A stretch of 37,418 nt of DNA. It comes from a virus. The notes beneath the pieces were generated by a model. That model did not search any database. It was not told the origin of the DNA and saw nothing but the letters and a program-made list of their open reading frames with translations. The stretch spans positions 1 to 37,418 of the IMG/VR virus record IMGVR_UViG_3300049259_000056; one strand, written 5' to 3'. How positions within the stretch are numbered: position 1 is the first letter of the stretch; each line of letters opens with the position of its first letter. Below, one piece after another: positions 1 through 8,006 of this stretch. A program made the translations under genes and the position numbers.

Positions 1-1145
1 GCATTCGTGGAGATGAAGCCGAATGGAGCGGTGAGCGTATGCCCATTCAGCTTCAACGATCCTTTCGTCAGAACCACTTGCTCGGGGCAGGTCAGATTAT
101 CCTGTAAGGTCCATTCTCCTCCTGCACCATTGAACGTAAAACGGGTGCTAGCCGTAAACGTGGCCCCATTCGCAGTGATCGTTTTCCCTGTAGACGTCGC
201 GGCAAATACAAAACCGTTTCCAGCGGCACCGGCTTTCAAATATGTGCAGGTTGCCGCGAACTTCACATTGCCGAAGATATTAAGGAAGCCTAACGAGGGG
301 CCAGATAGTCCAAATCGCAACGTGCCAGTAAATCCCGTGAAGTCAACATTGTTTCCGGATGCGCTCGTCCCACTACCGCAGGTGATCGTACCGCTGCCAC
401 TATTTGCATCGAAGAAAATATTGTTTGTGCCGTTGCTCAGTGGAGTAGTCGCTGTCGGCTGACCTCCTGATACGGTCGACCAATTCGTTCCAGCGGAATT
501 GAATGTTGCTGTTCCTCCGTTGCTTCCGGGCACCCAATATCGATCAAGCGTCGTGTAGGTAAGGATGATGATGCCTTCCTTACCATCGCTAGCATTAGGA
601 GGCGGGATCGCGACCGCACCACCACCACCGCCACCATATAAAGCACCCGCCTGCCCGCCCGCTGCTCCCGCCGCACCATTTGTTGCTGTTGCAGCATCAA
701 GAGTTTGCGTCCACGTTACCGAGCCTCCCGGAGGAACGGCCGCTGCTCCACCAGTCGTCCCCGTCGTTATAATAGTAGCAGCAACAGTCGTCGTACCAAC
801 GAGCGTCGTCGCACTCCCACCGCCCGCCGCTACGGCCGGAGCGTCTCCAACTCCTGTTCCTCCGAACCAGCTATCGCCTCCGTTATTTCTTGTGCTTCCG
901 CCAGAAGCCGCACCACCGGCACCAACTCCGAAGTTAATACTCGCTCCGGGAGTAACGGCAAGATTTACGTATTGCGCATAGCTCCCGCCCGTTCCCGCAA
1001 GACCGCCGCCAGTCTTTCCACCAGTTGTTGCTCCCCCCTGCCCGGCACCGAACATATCGACCGAGTCGATATTCGTAATACCGGCAGGCACAACCCAAGG
1101 CGTGCCGTTGTTACCAACCTTAAGGAATACGACGGCGGTTGACAT
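1..1145 (-). CDS. Glycine-rich tail fibre/appendage protein (partial, C-terminus off window)
   Basis: The minus-strand frame is open from the ATG at 1145 to the left edge, giving at least 381 residues with no stop. The N-terminal ~45 residues are followed by a glycine/alanine/threonine-rich region (about residues 40-190) that ends in GKEGIIILTY, the usual close of the glycine-rich domain found in phage fibres. After it comes a repetitive serine/threonine/asparagine-rich beta-type region, including a run about finding and colouring a surface-like fold (GFTGTLRFGLSG, VKFAATCTYLKAG). The ATG lies directly against the TAG stop of the methyltransferase gene, so the two are probably translated together. 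The likely role is a distal tail fibre or receptor-binding appendage; this is inferred from composition and from its position after baseplate J. The true end lies outside the window. Confidence 0.8.
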   Translation of the reverse strand, partial: MSTAVVFLKVGNNGTPWVVPAGITNIDSVDMFGAGQGGATTGGKTGGGLAGTGGSYAQYVNLAVTPGASINFGVGAGGAASGGSTRNNGGDSWFGGTGVGDAPAVAAGGGSATTLVGTTTVAATIITTGTTGGAAAVPPGGSVTWTQTLDAATATNGAAGAAGGQAGALYGGGGGGAVAIPPPNASDGKEGIIILTYTTLDRYWVPGSNGGTATFNSAGTNWSTVSGGQPTATTPLSNGTNNIFFDANSGSGTITCGSGTSASGNNVDFTGFTGTLRFGLSGPSLGFLNIFGNVKFAATCTYLKAGAAGNGFVFAATSTGKTITANGATFTASTRFTFNGAGGEWTLQDNLTCPEQVVLTKGSLKLNGHTLTAPFGFISTN

Positions 1146-1802
1146 CTATTGCCCCGCTCTTTCGACGAAAGCTCGTATCAACGAACCTGATTTCTGCATA
1201 TCCCAAAGACGCAAGGTCCGGGGATGAAGGTCCGATCGCTTCGGATCATCATACCAATCGTTGATATACTCGAGGCATGCCCCGAAGCTGAAAGGAGGCA
1301 TTTCCAAATTCGTGGGAGTTTCGTTCATACCATCCCAAAATGACAATCCATTCTCCAAGTTCCTGTGTGATGTCAACAAGGCAAACCGGATATTGCTCCG
1401 AAGAAAGTTATCAAAAATCTTTGCCATGTCCCTTATCGAATAAAGATAAAGACAATCCCGGCATAGCCACAAATCGACTTCAGGAAAAGGATCAGTCAGC
1501 AAATTGAAAACACGAAAGGCATTTGCGCTGTTATATTTATTGCGAAGCTCGGCAATCAAGGGCGCGACAATATCCGCTCCGAAGTATTGGCAACCATCTG
1601 GTAGTGCAACCGCGCTCATCCATGTGTAATCCCCACATGGAGCATCAAACACAGATTGGATTTTATGACGCTCCAAGAGCCCCGGAAGCTCGGCGCGCAG
1701 GCGGTTGGTATAAGGAGGCGACGCATAGATGCCGCTTCGAGGAGCAGTGCCCCACCCGCCCCGCCTCCAACATGCTTCATAAAAACTCGAAGGATCGTGC
1801 AT
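1146..1802 (-). CDS. Class I SAM-dependent methyltransferase in the tail module
   Basis: This 218-residue protein has a class I methyltransferase core. Motif I is VFDAPCGDYTW at about 51-61, a following acidic strand is YFGADIVAPLI (73-83), and a motif IV-like stretch is LWLCRDCLYLYS (111-122). It would transfer a methyl group from SAM to an unknown substrate. It begins 5 nt after the stop of the upstream gene and its stop abuts the start of the fibre gene. That tail-end position suggests modification of a virion protein or of a host surface glycan rather than of DNA, since no DNA-methylase NPPY/DPPY motif is visible. No strong Shine-Dalgarno precedes the ATG, which fits translational coupling. 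The enzyme class is fairly sure; the substrate is not known. Confidence 0.8.
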   Translation of the reverse strand: MHDPSSFYEACWRRGGWGTAPRSGIYASPPYTNRLRAELPGLLERHKIQSVFDAPCGDYTWMSAVALPDGCQYFGADIVAPLIAELRNKYNSANAFRVFNLLTDPFPEVDLWLCRDCLYLYSIRDMAKIFDNFLRSNIRFALLTSHRNLENGLSFWDGMNETPTNLEMPPFSFGACLEYINDWYDDPKRSDLHPRTLRLWDMQKSGSLIRAFVERAGQ

Positions 1803-1807
1803 CGCTT

Positions 1808-2221
1808 TTATGCACCCGGCATCGTCTTTTGAAATGACGTGACCTTGACAGTCTGCCCGATTGCGATGCTCACGTTATCGATCGTCGCATCACCGCCGCC
1901 CCCACTCGCGGTTACCGTGCCGCGCTCATGAGTTGTGACGCCATCCGTGGCGACGATGACATAATGCCCGGCATTACCCAGCGCCAAGCCGACCGTCGTT
2001 AGCGGAAGCGAGAGAGCAGCCAAAGCTTTGACGCCGCCCGCCGCATCATCCGCCCAATTTGCGCCGAGATGATACTCCGCAAGAAGAGTGCCTGTTTGTG
2101 CATCCGCCGTGTGAGCGGGAGGAGCGCCAGTGTAAATCCGTAGGAAGGGAGTGCCGCCAATGGCAGTCTCCCATGCGTCAATCATCGTGTTGCGAACCGC
2201 GGCGGACCAAGTGACCGTCAT
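1808..2221 (-). CDS. Conserved phage tail-module protein, function unknown
   Basis: The 137-residue product starts WSAAVRNTMIDAWETAIG and continues with TPFLRIYTGAPPA, a type of N-terminus often found in small virion proteins coded near fibres and baseplates. The rest is alanine/glycine/threonine-rich and beta-prone, with no enzyme motif. A clear AAGGAG sits 8-10 nt before the ATG. It lies between baseplate J and the methyltransferase, where P2-type phages have gpI and fibre genes, but I see no gpI similarity. A small structural or fibre-attachment protein is the best guess. Confidence 0.7.
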   Translation of the reverse strand: MTVTWSAAVRNTMIDAWETAIGGTPFLRIYTGAPPAHTADAQTGTLLAEYHLGANWADDAAGGVKALAALSLPLTTVGLALGNAGHYVIVATDGVTTHERGTVTASGGGGDATIDNVSIAIGQTVKVTSFQKTMPGA

Positions 2222-2237
2222 TTGCCTTCTCCTTGTT

Positions 2238-3212
2238 TTATTCCGTGCGTCCTGCGTAAACTATCTCAATGCCGAGCACGCGCACGAATTGGGTTGGCTC
2301 GACATTAACGCTGGCAACCGGCTCCAAGATATCGACATGATGCACGCCAATCTGTGCCGCTGCTGAATTGATCTTCATTAAGGTATGATCATACCCAAGC
2401 CACCGCTGCTCTTCGACCAGCGCGGCGATATTGTTTCGGAGCGCGGTCATTACACTGATCTTATCCGCCCCCGGATAAAGCCAAGCAGCAAGCCGGTAAG
2501 TCACTTCCCGGACCAGCGGACTTCGAATTGAGATTACATCCGTCGATCCGACCCGCTTTTCGTCGATGATGTATCGGCGAACCTCGAGTAGTTCCTCAGT
2601 CGTCGGGACTTGATTGGCTCCCGCTAGCAGCGCCGTGTAACTTTCCCAATTCTTTGCGAGCGCGGCCGCGGTCAGTTGCGGAGCATCTTTGATACATGTG
2701 ATCACGATAACCGGATCATCCGCAAGCGAGGGCCGCACCTTGATCGTGGTCGCATCGCGCATCAACCCATCGGCGGCGGTCAGCGCCCAGAATTCATAAC
2801 TCTCGGCAACGCCGTGCGGGGAGAGCGGATTGGGGGAAAGCCAGATACGGCGGCGATAATGCTCGTCATCTTCCCCGGCAAGCTTCGGCACGCCGCCCGG
2901 ATATCGGGAAGCGATAGCTCGTAAATCCTCCCCGATAGCATAGACCGTCGTCGTAGCTCTTGCCGCCTGATTGACACGGTCACGAAGAAGCAACTCGAGA
3001 AGCGTATTCAACTCCTGATTTATCTTGATCGGATCGAACTCGAGATTGTCCACGTCATATTGAGCACCGGCCGGAGGATCGCGCAAAGCCCAAAGCTGTT
3101 TGAACCGGAGCATGCGGTCACTCAAGATCGCTTCCGTGTCGATGACCTCAAGGACTTCCATCAATCCCAAGGTCTTCGGATCGAGTACGGAAAAGCGCGG
3201 AATGCCTACCAT
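2238..3212 (-). CDS. J: Baseplate assembly protein J-like (P2 gpJ family)
   Basis: The 324-residue protein matches the P2 gpJ / Baseplate_J pattern. It has RDRVNQAARATTTVYAIGED at about 77-96, the charged segment EDDEHYRRRIWLSPNPLSPHG (split here at about 114-134) and then YEFWALTAADGLMRDATTI. Its length is near that of P2 gpJ (about 300). It would form the baseplate wedge periphery that contacts the fibres. AGGAG precedes the ATG. It follows the gpW-like gene and precedes the small tail gene, reproducing the V-W-J order of P2-type baseplates and marking the phage as contractile-tailed. Confidence 0.9.
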   Translation of the reverse strand: MVGIPRFSVLDPKTLGLMEVLEVIDTEAILSDRMLRFKQLWALRDPPAGAQYDVDNLEFDPIKINQELNTLLELLLRDRVNQAARATTTVYAIGEDLRAIASRYPGGVPKLAGEDDEHYRRRIWLSPNPLSPHGVAESYEFWALTAADGLMRDATTIKVRPSLADDPVIVITCIKDAPQLTAAALAKNWESYTALLAGANQVPTTEELLEVRRYIIDEKRVGSTDVISIRSPLVREVTYRLAAWLYPGADKISVMTALRNNIAALVEEQRWLGYDHTLMKINSAAAQIGVHHVDILEPVASVNVEPTQFVRVLGIEIVYAGRTE

Positions 3213-3321
3213 GATTGCCCTTGCTCCTGATCAGGTTCGGGCGCTTCCAATTTGCGCCCTTCCTCATTCTGCCTTGAAGCGGGGAACCCGATTGCTACCC
3301 GCCTCGAACTTCCAGCAATCG

Positions 3322-3831
3322 CTAGGAAGCGCTCGCTTCCCAAACCCCATCCCCGATGCCGATCAAGCCAACGCGGCGGGGAGCTTCCGGGGTATCATCT
3401 CCCAAATGAGCGCGGGGGCGGTAGACGCCCTCATTCTGCGTCGTTAGCTGGCCCAAGCGGAGTTCTTCCACGGAGGTCAGGCTACTGCCATCCGCTCTCT
3501 GACCGATCCGCACTCTTCGCAAGCGATAGTTTGGTTCCCATAGCTCGATTGAAACCATGATCGCCCAGTAGAAGCGCGTGATCGTCCGATCCGTATCGCT
3601 TTCGCCAAGGAGATGCGGAACGAAGGAACCGACCCAACGGCGCAGGACGCGCTCATGGAAGCGCGTCATGAAAATCGTCAGAATGGATTGCTCGACATGC
3701 TTCCATCCCACGATGACCTTTCCGGTGCGGCGATCCATTCCCACTCGCACCGGTGCGAGAATGACCCGACCTAATCGTAGATCGGGCCATGCGTCATATG
3801 TGGGGTCGTAATATTGCCTTGCCGTCGTCAT
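3322..3831 (-). CDS. W: Baseplate wedge protein, gpW/gp25-like
   Basis: The 169-residue protein carries the gp25/gpW core signature: VGWKHVEQSILTIFMTRFHE followed by RVLRRWVGSFVPHLLGE, at about residues 40-77. Members of this family join the wedge to the tail sheath and act as a lysozyme-like structural module without enzyme activity. The C-terminal half, from about 90, is an extension with WEPNYRLRRVRIG, similar to the strand that ends P2 gpW-type proteins. A TAG stop of the upstream gene lies 6 nt before the ATG. A 109-nt gap separates it from the J-like gene. Confidence 0.87.
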   Translation of the reverse strand: MTTARQYYDPTYDAWPDLRLGRVILAPVRVGMDRRTGKVIVGWKHVEQSILTIFMTRFHERVLRRWVGSFVPHLLGESDTDRTITRFYWAIMVSIELWEPNYRLRRVRIGQRADGSSLTSVEELRLGQLTTQNEGVYRPRAHLGDDTPEAPRRVGLIGIGDGVWEASAS

Positions 3832-3837
3832 TGCTGC

Positions 3838-4188
3838 CTACCGCCGCCGCCGACCGCGGGGATGATTTTCGAGGACGCTTGCGCCCGCGTCCTCCTCCTC
3901 CGACAGCTGCTCTTGTGAAAGCTGTTCCTGCGAGGATGTATCCGCTTCCGCACTCGCCTGCTTGCGCGCCTCGATCCGCTTCTCACGCTCCGGAGGCGTG
4001 GACATCGATAGCGCTCCTTGATCGACCCAATAGCGCGCCTCCTCCCGCGTCATGAGCACGGTCTGGTGCCCATTGCCATCGGTTGTGATCGGAATGCGAC
4101 CGAGATGGCTTTCGTCGCTGTTCTTCGTCAAATAAAACAGCGCGCGAGCCGGAGCGGCGGGCACGGGCGAATTGACGGGCCTTTTCAT
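3838..4188 (-). CDS. Hypothetical protein with acidic then Arg-rich tail
   Basis: The 116-residue product is not recognised. The N-terminal 75 residues look globular (RALFYLTKNSDESHLGRIPI, TREEARYWVDQGAL). The end is charge-segregated: a Gln/Glu/Ser-rich acidic stretch (about 80-105) followed by RGRRRR. AGGAG stands 8 nt before the ATG. It is sandwiched between baseplate V-side and W genes, so a small baseplate or assembly factor is possible, but nothing in the sequence proves it. Confidence 0.7.
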   Translation of the reverse strand: MKRPVNSPVPAAPARALFYLTKNSDESHLGRIPITTDGNGHQTVLMTREEARYWVDQGALSMSTPPEREKRIEARKQASAEADTSSQEQLSQEQLSEEEDAGASVLENHPRGRRRR

Positions 4189-4216
4189 ATCAAACTCTCC
4201 TGCGGTTATGATCCGG

Positions 4217-4465
4217 CTAACCTATCCTCACCGGATCGATGGTGGATGAAAGCGTGACTTTCCCGTTGAATGGCACGACTTGCGAATTCGTGACAGTCAC
4301 TCGTTCATAGAGTTCCAGATTATAAATATCTCCCGCCCCCTCCTCGAACGCCGGGATGTAGACGACAAAACCATAACCCGGTTCGGGTTGTGCGATGATT
4401 ACGCCCGCAAAGTCCTGCTCATCGCGATAAAGCGCCAAGCGCGGATAACGACCTGATAGCGGCAT
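4217..4465 (-). CDS. Hypothetical small protein between baseplate genes
   Basis: The 82-residue protein is beta-rich (FAGVIIAQPEPGYGFVVYIP, YNLELYERVTVTNSQVVPF). It has no cysteines, membrane segment or known motif. The ATG sits 2 nt after the stop of the gpV-like gene, with GGGAG upstream. This tight packing suggests translational coupling and a structural partner of the baseplate hub. Function unknown. Confidence 0.7.
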   Translation of the reverse strand: MPLSGRYPRLALYRDEQDFAGVIIAQPEPGYGFVVYIPAFEEGAGDIYNLELYERVTVTNSQVVPFNGKVTLSSTIDPVRIG

Positions 4466-4467
4466 TA

Positions 4468-5172
4468 TTATGGGCTCCCACTTCCTTTCGAGGGCGCGCC
4501 CCCGGATGTACTCTCTTGCCCCCCTTGCTGACCTTTATCATCCTGATTGATCGGGTCTTTACCAACTTCCCAAGGCTTGGACACGATTAGCTTCTCAGGC
4601 GTGACGACGGCATATTGCTTATCGGCTTGAAGCTTCGCGCCCTTCTCATGTGCAACGAACCAATTCTTGCCGACGCGGCCGGTGACCGATCCTTTTTGCA
4701 GGAACACCTTTTCATTGACACCGTTGCCATTCCCACCGTTATTGCTCTTGCCACCCTCTCCGCTTTTATCCCCCTGCTCTAACCAAATCTCGTATCCCTT
4801 CCCCTTCTTGCGGACGCGGAGGTCGCCTTGCTGATACGTTTCCTCATCTTGCCCGGACTCGTTCGCCTGATCAGGCGGCTTGAATTTCTCATTCGGAGCA
4901 AAGGGGAATTGTACCGCTTGGGCGGGATCACCGGTCGGAGAGAACATGGCGATGTTCTGCCCCTTCTTGTAGAAACGGCGCTCGCGCGCTCCTCCCCGAT
5001 GATCACCAGTATCAATCCAAGGACCGAGAACGTCGCTTCCATCGGCACCCTTTCCGATCTTGGCGCGGAAGCGATCCTTCTTGACCTCCTCCACGGTTCC
5101 AAATTGCATCATGTTGCCGATCAAGCGCCCGTAATCGGCAATCTGATGAAGAAGCCTTTGGTAATCACTCAT
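4468..5172 (-). CDS. V: Baseplate assembly protein V-like, tail-spike/puncturing protein
   Basis: The 234-residue protein has the P2 gpV / Phage_base_V OB-fold region at about 17-95. It includes IGNMMQFGTVEEVKKDRFRA, KIGKGADGSDVLGPW and GQNIAMFSPTGDPAQAVQFP. A beta-prism-like C-terminal part follows (GDLRVRKKGKGYEIWLEQG, KVFLQKGSVTGRVGKNWFVA), broken by low-complexity Gly/Asn/Ser linkers at about 138-152 and at the end. It would form the membrane-piercing spike at the centre of the baseplate. The start overlaps the upstream stop as ATGA. The Gly/Gln/Ser-rich last 25 residues are unusual for a spike tip, which normally ends in a compact apex. Confidence 0.87.
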   Translation of the reverse strand: MSDYQRLLHQIADYGRLIGNMMQFGTVEEVKKDRFRAKIGKGADGSDVLGPWIDTGDHRGGARERRFYKKGQNIAMFSPTGDPAQAVQFPFAPNEKFKPPDQANESGQDEETYQQGDLRVRKKGKGYEIWLEQGDKSGEGGKSNNGGNGNGVNEKVFLQKGSVTGRVGKNWFVAHEKGAKLQADKQYAVVTPEKLIVSKPWEVGKDPINQDDKGQQGGQESTSGGAPSKGSGSP

Positions 5173-5804
5173 CGCAGCGCGCTCCGCATTGCCTGCTGTA
5201 ACTCGCCCCGCATCTTGGCCAAAATTTCCGACATCGGCTCCGCGGTGCTCTCCGCTCGAAAGCCGGATGGGTTCTGATTACGGAATTCGATAGGAGCTAC
5301 CTTGCGGCGTTCGAGGGTATCGACGACGCAGCGGCAATTCGGATGAGCAGGCACCAAGCGACGGGCCTCCTCGATTGTGTAAGGGCCATCCTCGACCAAT
5401 CGCTCACAGATCGGGCAAACCCGCTCATCCCCCATGTCGATGATATTGACAAGCTCCCCCTCCCGGAAGAATGTTTCTTCATCCTTCTTCACGAAGCGTC
5501 CCCTGCTATCGCGAGATGGCATCGGGCGGTGGGAGGTCTCTTCCGTCATCGATTTTTTGGCATCGATGATAAACGAAAGATTGGCTTCGCTAGCGCGGGT
5601 GATCACGAAGGAGCGACGCACGGCTTCGATCGGCATACCGGTCTGCGCTGCTACTCTTTCCGCCATCGCCATCACGGCTTTATCACCAATATAGTTGAGG
5701 GTCGATGCCGCAACCTTCGGAACACGCTGACGTTTGCCGCGCATCCGCCCGGCCCACTTCGCGATTGCCCGCGCATCAACCTTGACCCTTGGGATAAGGC
5801 TCAT
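5169..5804 (-). CDS. Tail-module protein with Mu gpF-type CxxC...HPNCRC C-terminal motif
   Basis: I place the start at 5804: the ATG is preceded by AGGA, whereas the longer reading (from 5894) adds residues unlike the rest. The 211-residue product has a helical N-terminus (DARAIAKWAGRMRGKRQRVP, then KAVMAMAERVAAQTGMPIE) resembling minor tail protein Z / tail completion proteins that contact the tail end. At 130-159 it carries CPIC, GPYTIEEAR and PAHPNCRC. This is the likely zinc-binding motif normally found at the C-terminus of MuF head-morphogenesis proteins, and 22 of 30 residues match the same motif in the MuF-like gene at 13676-14671. The stop overlaps the gpV-like start as ATGA. The combination looks like a fusion or domain transfer. 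Confidence 0.75.
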   Translation of the reverse strand: MSLIPRVKVDARAIAKWAGRMRGKRQRVPKVAASTLNYIGDKAVMAMAERVAAQTGMPIEAVRRSFVITRASEANLSFIIDAKKSMTEETSHRPMPSRDSRGRFVKKDEETFFREGELVNIIDMGDERVCPICERLVEDGPYTIEEARRLVPAHPNCRCVVDTLERRKVAPIEFRNQNPSGFRAESTAEPMSEILAKMRGELQQAMRSALR

Positions 5805-6600
5805 AAGGTTCCTGTGGTTCCAGCTGTACGCCTTGATCATCATCGGTAAGCATTGCCCCCTCCTCATCGGGCACGACCTGCACCAGCGGAGCAATCCCCA
5901 TTGCCCGTGCGGCTTGCTCCGTCAATCCAAGCCACGATTGCGCTTGCCGCCAATTGGCGGTCGGATCAGTCAACAAAGCGCGCTCAATAATATCGGCGGC
6001 GGTCGCTATCGCGGCATTGACATCGGAGCGCGCGAGCGCAAGGAATTTCGTTACCGGGTGATAAGCTTCAAGCGTCATCCCCGGAATGGGATCGGCGATA
6101 ACATTTTCCGCGATGAATGTCGTTTGCCGAGCAGCATAACGCGTGCCCTTATCAGCTTGGGCACCTCGCATGGATGGCACGCGGCGGATGCCGAGAACGA
6201 TTTCCTTGAGAAGATCGCCCCAAGCGTTGGTCGTATCCTGCCAAAGGGCTCGCTTCGCTTGCATCTCCACTATATCGATAACAATTTCCATCGCCTCGTC
6301 GGTCGCGGGAAGTTCGAGGGCGGGTTGCGGCGGGGACCCATCTGCTCCCGGCAACTCCACCCGGGACGCGATCCCAACCTCTAGCACGATGGATATGGCG
6401 CGGTCTGCCATCGAGATATCATGCCCGCTGATATTGCTCGCGGTATCATCATCGGTAAAAACGACGATGTAGGGTCCGGAGCTTATCTCCTTGAGAGCAT
6501 CGAGGAGCGGCGTGTTATCACTATCGTAGACGCGCATCCCCGCAAGCGTCCGCCTCCGAAGAGCAGCAACGACGATTTGACGGATAATGCTCCGGATCAT
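5776..6600 (-). CDS. Conserved phage protein in head-tail junction block, function unknown
   Basis: The 274-residue protein begins with IRQIVVAALRRRTLAGMRVY. A central part with mixed alpha/beta character follows (SIVLEVGIASRVELP, EAMEIVIDIVEMQAKRALW), then an alanine-rich helical part and an acidic, proline-rich tail. Its N-terminal half is arranged like tail terminator proteins (alpha, then beta strands naming an oligomeric ring), but this is only a resemblance. It overlaps the upstream gene as ATGA and the downstream gene by 29 nt. Its position after DUF4054 and a neck-like gene supports a tail-completion role. The name is left open. Confidence 0.7.
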   Translation of the reverse strand: MIRSIIRQIVVAALRRRTLAGMRVYDSDNTPLLDALKEISSGPYIVVFTDDDTASNISGHDISMADRAISIVLEVGIASRVELPGADGSPPQPALELPATDEAMEIVIDIVEMQAKRALWQDTTNAWGDLLKEIVLGIRRVPSMRGAQADKGTRYAARQTTFIAENVIADPIPGMTLEAYHPVTKFLALARSDVNAAIATAADIIERALLTDPTANWRQAQSWLGLTEQAARAMGIAPLVQVVPDEEGAMLTDDDQGVQLEPQEPYEPYPKGQG

Positions 6601-7007
6601 TCCTGCTTGACCTTGATCAGGTGCAAAAGGGACCGGCCGGTATCTCCGGGGGTGATAAAATTGACTTCCCCTAGGAAGGCATCAATGAAAGCTTGCTGCG
6701 GAATTTCGCAACGATCCTTTTCCCTGAGGTCTCCAAGCAGGCTGGTGCGGATCGAGATGATTACATCCGCCTCGACCATATTCGTGCTCTCGCCGCCCTT
6801 CACGGCTTTGATCGAGGCATCCGGGCGTACAAATAGCGCCTTGATCCCATCGCGCCTTGCGCGCGACATATCCGCTCCTCCTTCCTTGAAAGGATCGGGA
6901 AGGCCATTGGTCATGGCATCTCCCCAAGGAATGAGGTTGATAGTAACCCCGAACTCACGATCAATCGCTTGGTCCATCGTTTCAGCAAGCGTCATCCAAT
7001 TGACCAT
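6597..7007 (-). CDS. Probable neck / head-tail joining protein
   Basis: The product is 136 residues if the ATG at 7007 is used; a GTG at 7013, inside the upstream TAG overlap, is the alternative. It starts VNWMTLAETMDQAIDREFG and later has FVRPDASIKAVKGGESTNMV and ISIRTSLLGDLREKD. It ends in a strand that reads like lambda gpFII-type head-tail joining proteins (FITPGDTGRSLLHLIKV). Its place directly after the DUF4054 connector fits that role. Similarity is by layout rather than by a signature motif, so the assignment is tentative. Confidence 0.65.
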   Translation of the reverse strand: MVNWMTLAETMDQAIDREFGVTINLIPWGDAMTNGLPDPFKEGGADMSRARRDGIKALFVRPDASIKAVKGGESTNMVEADVIISIRTSLLGDLREKDRCEIPQQAFIDAFLGEVNFITPGDTGRSLLHLIKVKQE

Positions 7008-7012
7008 GATCA

Positions 7013-7438
7013 CTACACCACGAGCGGCCCGCCAATATTACGTTGGCGGAGTTGAAGGAAACGTTGACCATAGATCGTATCCGCATAGGGCGATCCCATA
7101 CGGGAAGAAGAGGAGCTTGACGAACTCCCGGATGATTTCTTCTTATCCCAAGTAATTTCCCGATCGGAAAAGCGGATCGTTTTAACGAACAGAAAACTAT
7201 CATCCGTGGTATTACTGTCGCCGCTACTCGAACTGAACTCCTGCTGCGCTAGCAGGGATTGCTGTGCAGCATGAGCGGCAAGGTGGAGGACGGCGACGCT
7301 CCTGTCGCGATCCACCCACCTGCCATCAGTGAAAATATCCGCTTCATCCAAAAGGATTTGAATGAAGGGATCGGTCAAGCTCGCGAATTCGGGGAAGCGA
7401 GCTTTGAACGTAGCGGCGTTCGGAGGGACATAAGCCAT
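7013..7438 (-). CDS. DUF4054 head-tail connector (gp6-like adaptor)
   Basis: The 141-residue protein has the DUF4054 opening: TFKARFPEFASLTDPFIQI, LDEADIFTDGRWVD and AVLHLAAHAAQQS. This all-helical family docks to the portal ring and starts the neck. Next to the end there is an uninterrupted poly-serine linker (SSGSSSSSSSSR at about 102-113) before a conserved finish MGSPYADTIYGQRFLQLRQ. GGAGG precedes the ATG. Confidence 0.85.
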   Translation of the reverse strand: MAYVPPNAATFKARFPEFASLTDPFIQILLDEADIFTDGRWVDRDRSVAVLHLAAHAAQQSLLAQQEFSSSSGDSNTTDDSFLFVKTIRFSDREITWDKKKSSGSSSSSSSSRMGSPYADTIYGQRFLQLRQRNIGGPLVV

Positions 7439-7462
7439 TAGGAAGCCTCCCGCGCGAGTGCG

Positions 7463-7930
7463 CTATTTCTTCCGTGAGCTTGCCCGTTGCTGCGACTTGG
7501 TCGGACGCGTATGCGTCGCGGCGCTTTTCTTCCCGCCGTCTTCGCCGTCGTCTTTGGCCTCCTCCTTCTCACCATCCTCGTCGTCACCGCCACGATCGCG
7601 GAGCGCGGCGAGTTCGGCTTCGGATTTGCCGAGGTCTTCGATAGCCTGCTGGATTGGTGCCGACGTACGCGAGGGATCGCCCATCGTCTGGCGGGCGATT
7701 GCGGAGTCGGCGCCGGAACCGCGGCGAGCAACCCTTGCCTTGCCGCTACTGACTTCGCCCTCGATGGCGATCCGCTCCTTGCGCTCGGTAAGCTCATTGA
7801 TGTAGTCGGCGGTATCCTGATCGAGGTCGGCACCGTCCTTCGTCCCCATCGCGGGGACAAGCACCTTGGCCCCATGCCTGTCCGTGAAGACGCGGGGGTT
7901 CGCGGTCATGTTCGTGATCTTGAATGCCAT
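7463..7930 (-). CDS. Hypothetical virion-associated protein with highly charged C-terminal half
   Basis: The 155-residue product has a short folded N-terminus (FKITNMTANPRVFTDRHG, KVLVPAMGTKDGADL). From about residue 55 it is disordered and charged: an acidic block (GGDDEDGEKEEAKDDGEDGG) and a final basic run (THTRPTKSQQRASSRKK). It lies between the major capsid and the DUF4054 connector genes. The N-terminus resembles small proteins placed at this point in other phages of the DUF2184 head type. The overlapping reading frame 7438-7875 is a shadow rich in Arg/Ser/Pro. Function unknown. Confidence 0.75.
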   Translation of the reverse strand: MAFKITNMTANPRVFTDRHGAKVLVPAMGTKDGADLDQDTADYINELTERKERIAIEGEVSSGKARVARRGSGADSAIARQTMGDPSRTSAPIQQAIEDLGKSEAELAALRDRGGDDEDGEKEEAKDDGEDGGKKSAATHTRPTKSQQRASSRKK

Positions 7931-8006
7931 CTTGAATTTCCTTCTCTTCGGTTAGCTCTTTGCCGGAAGCGCCTTTCCCTTGCCGCTAGATCAGCGGGGG
8001 AGAGGT

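Noticed and set aside
7-1142. Plus-strand open frames opposite the fibre gene
   Set aside because: They are Pro/Ala/Arg-rich shadows; the minus frame is continuous and has the glycine-rich fibre motif.
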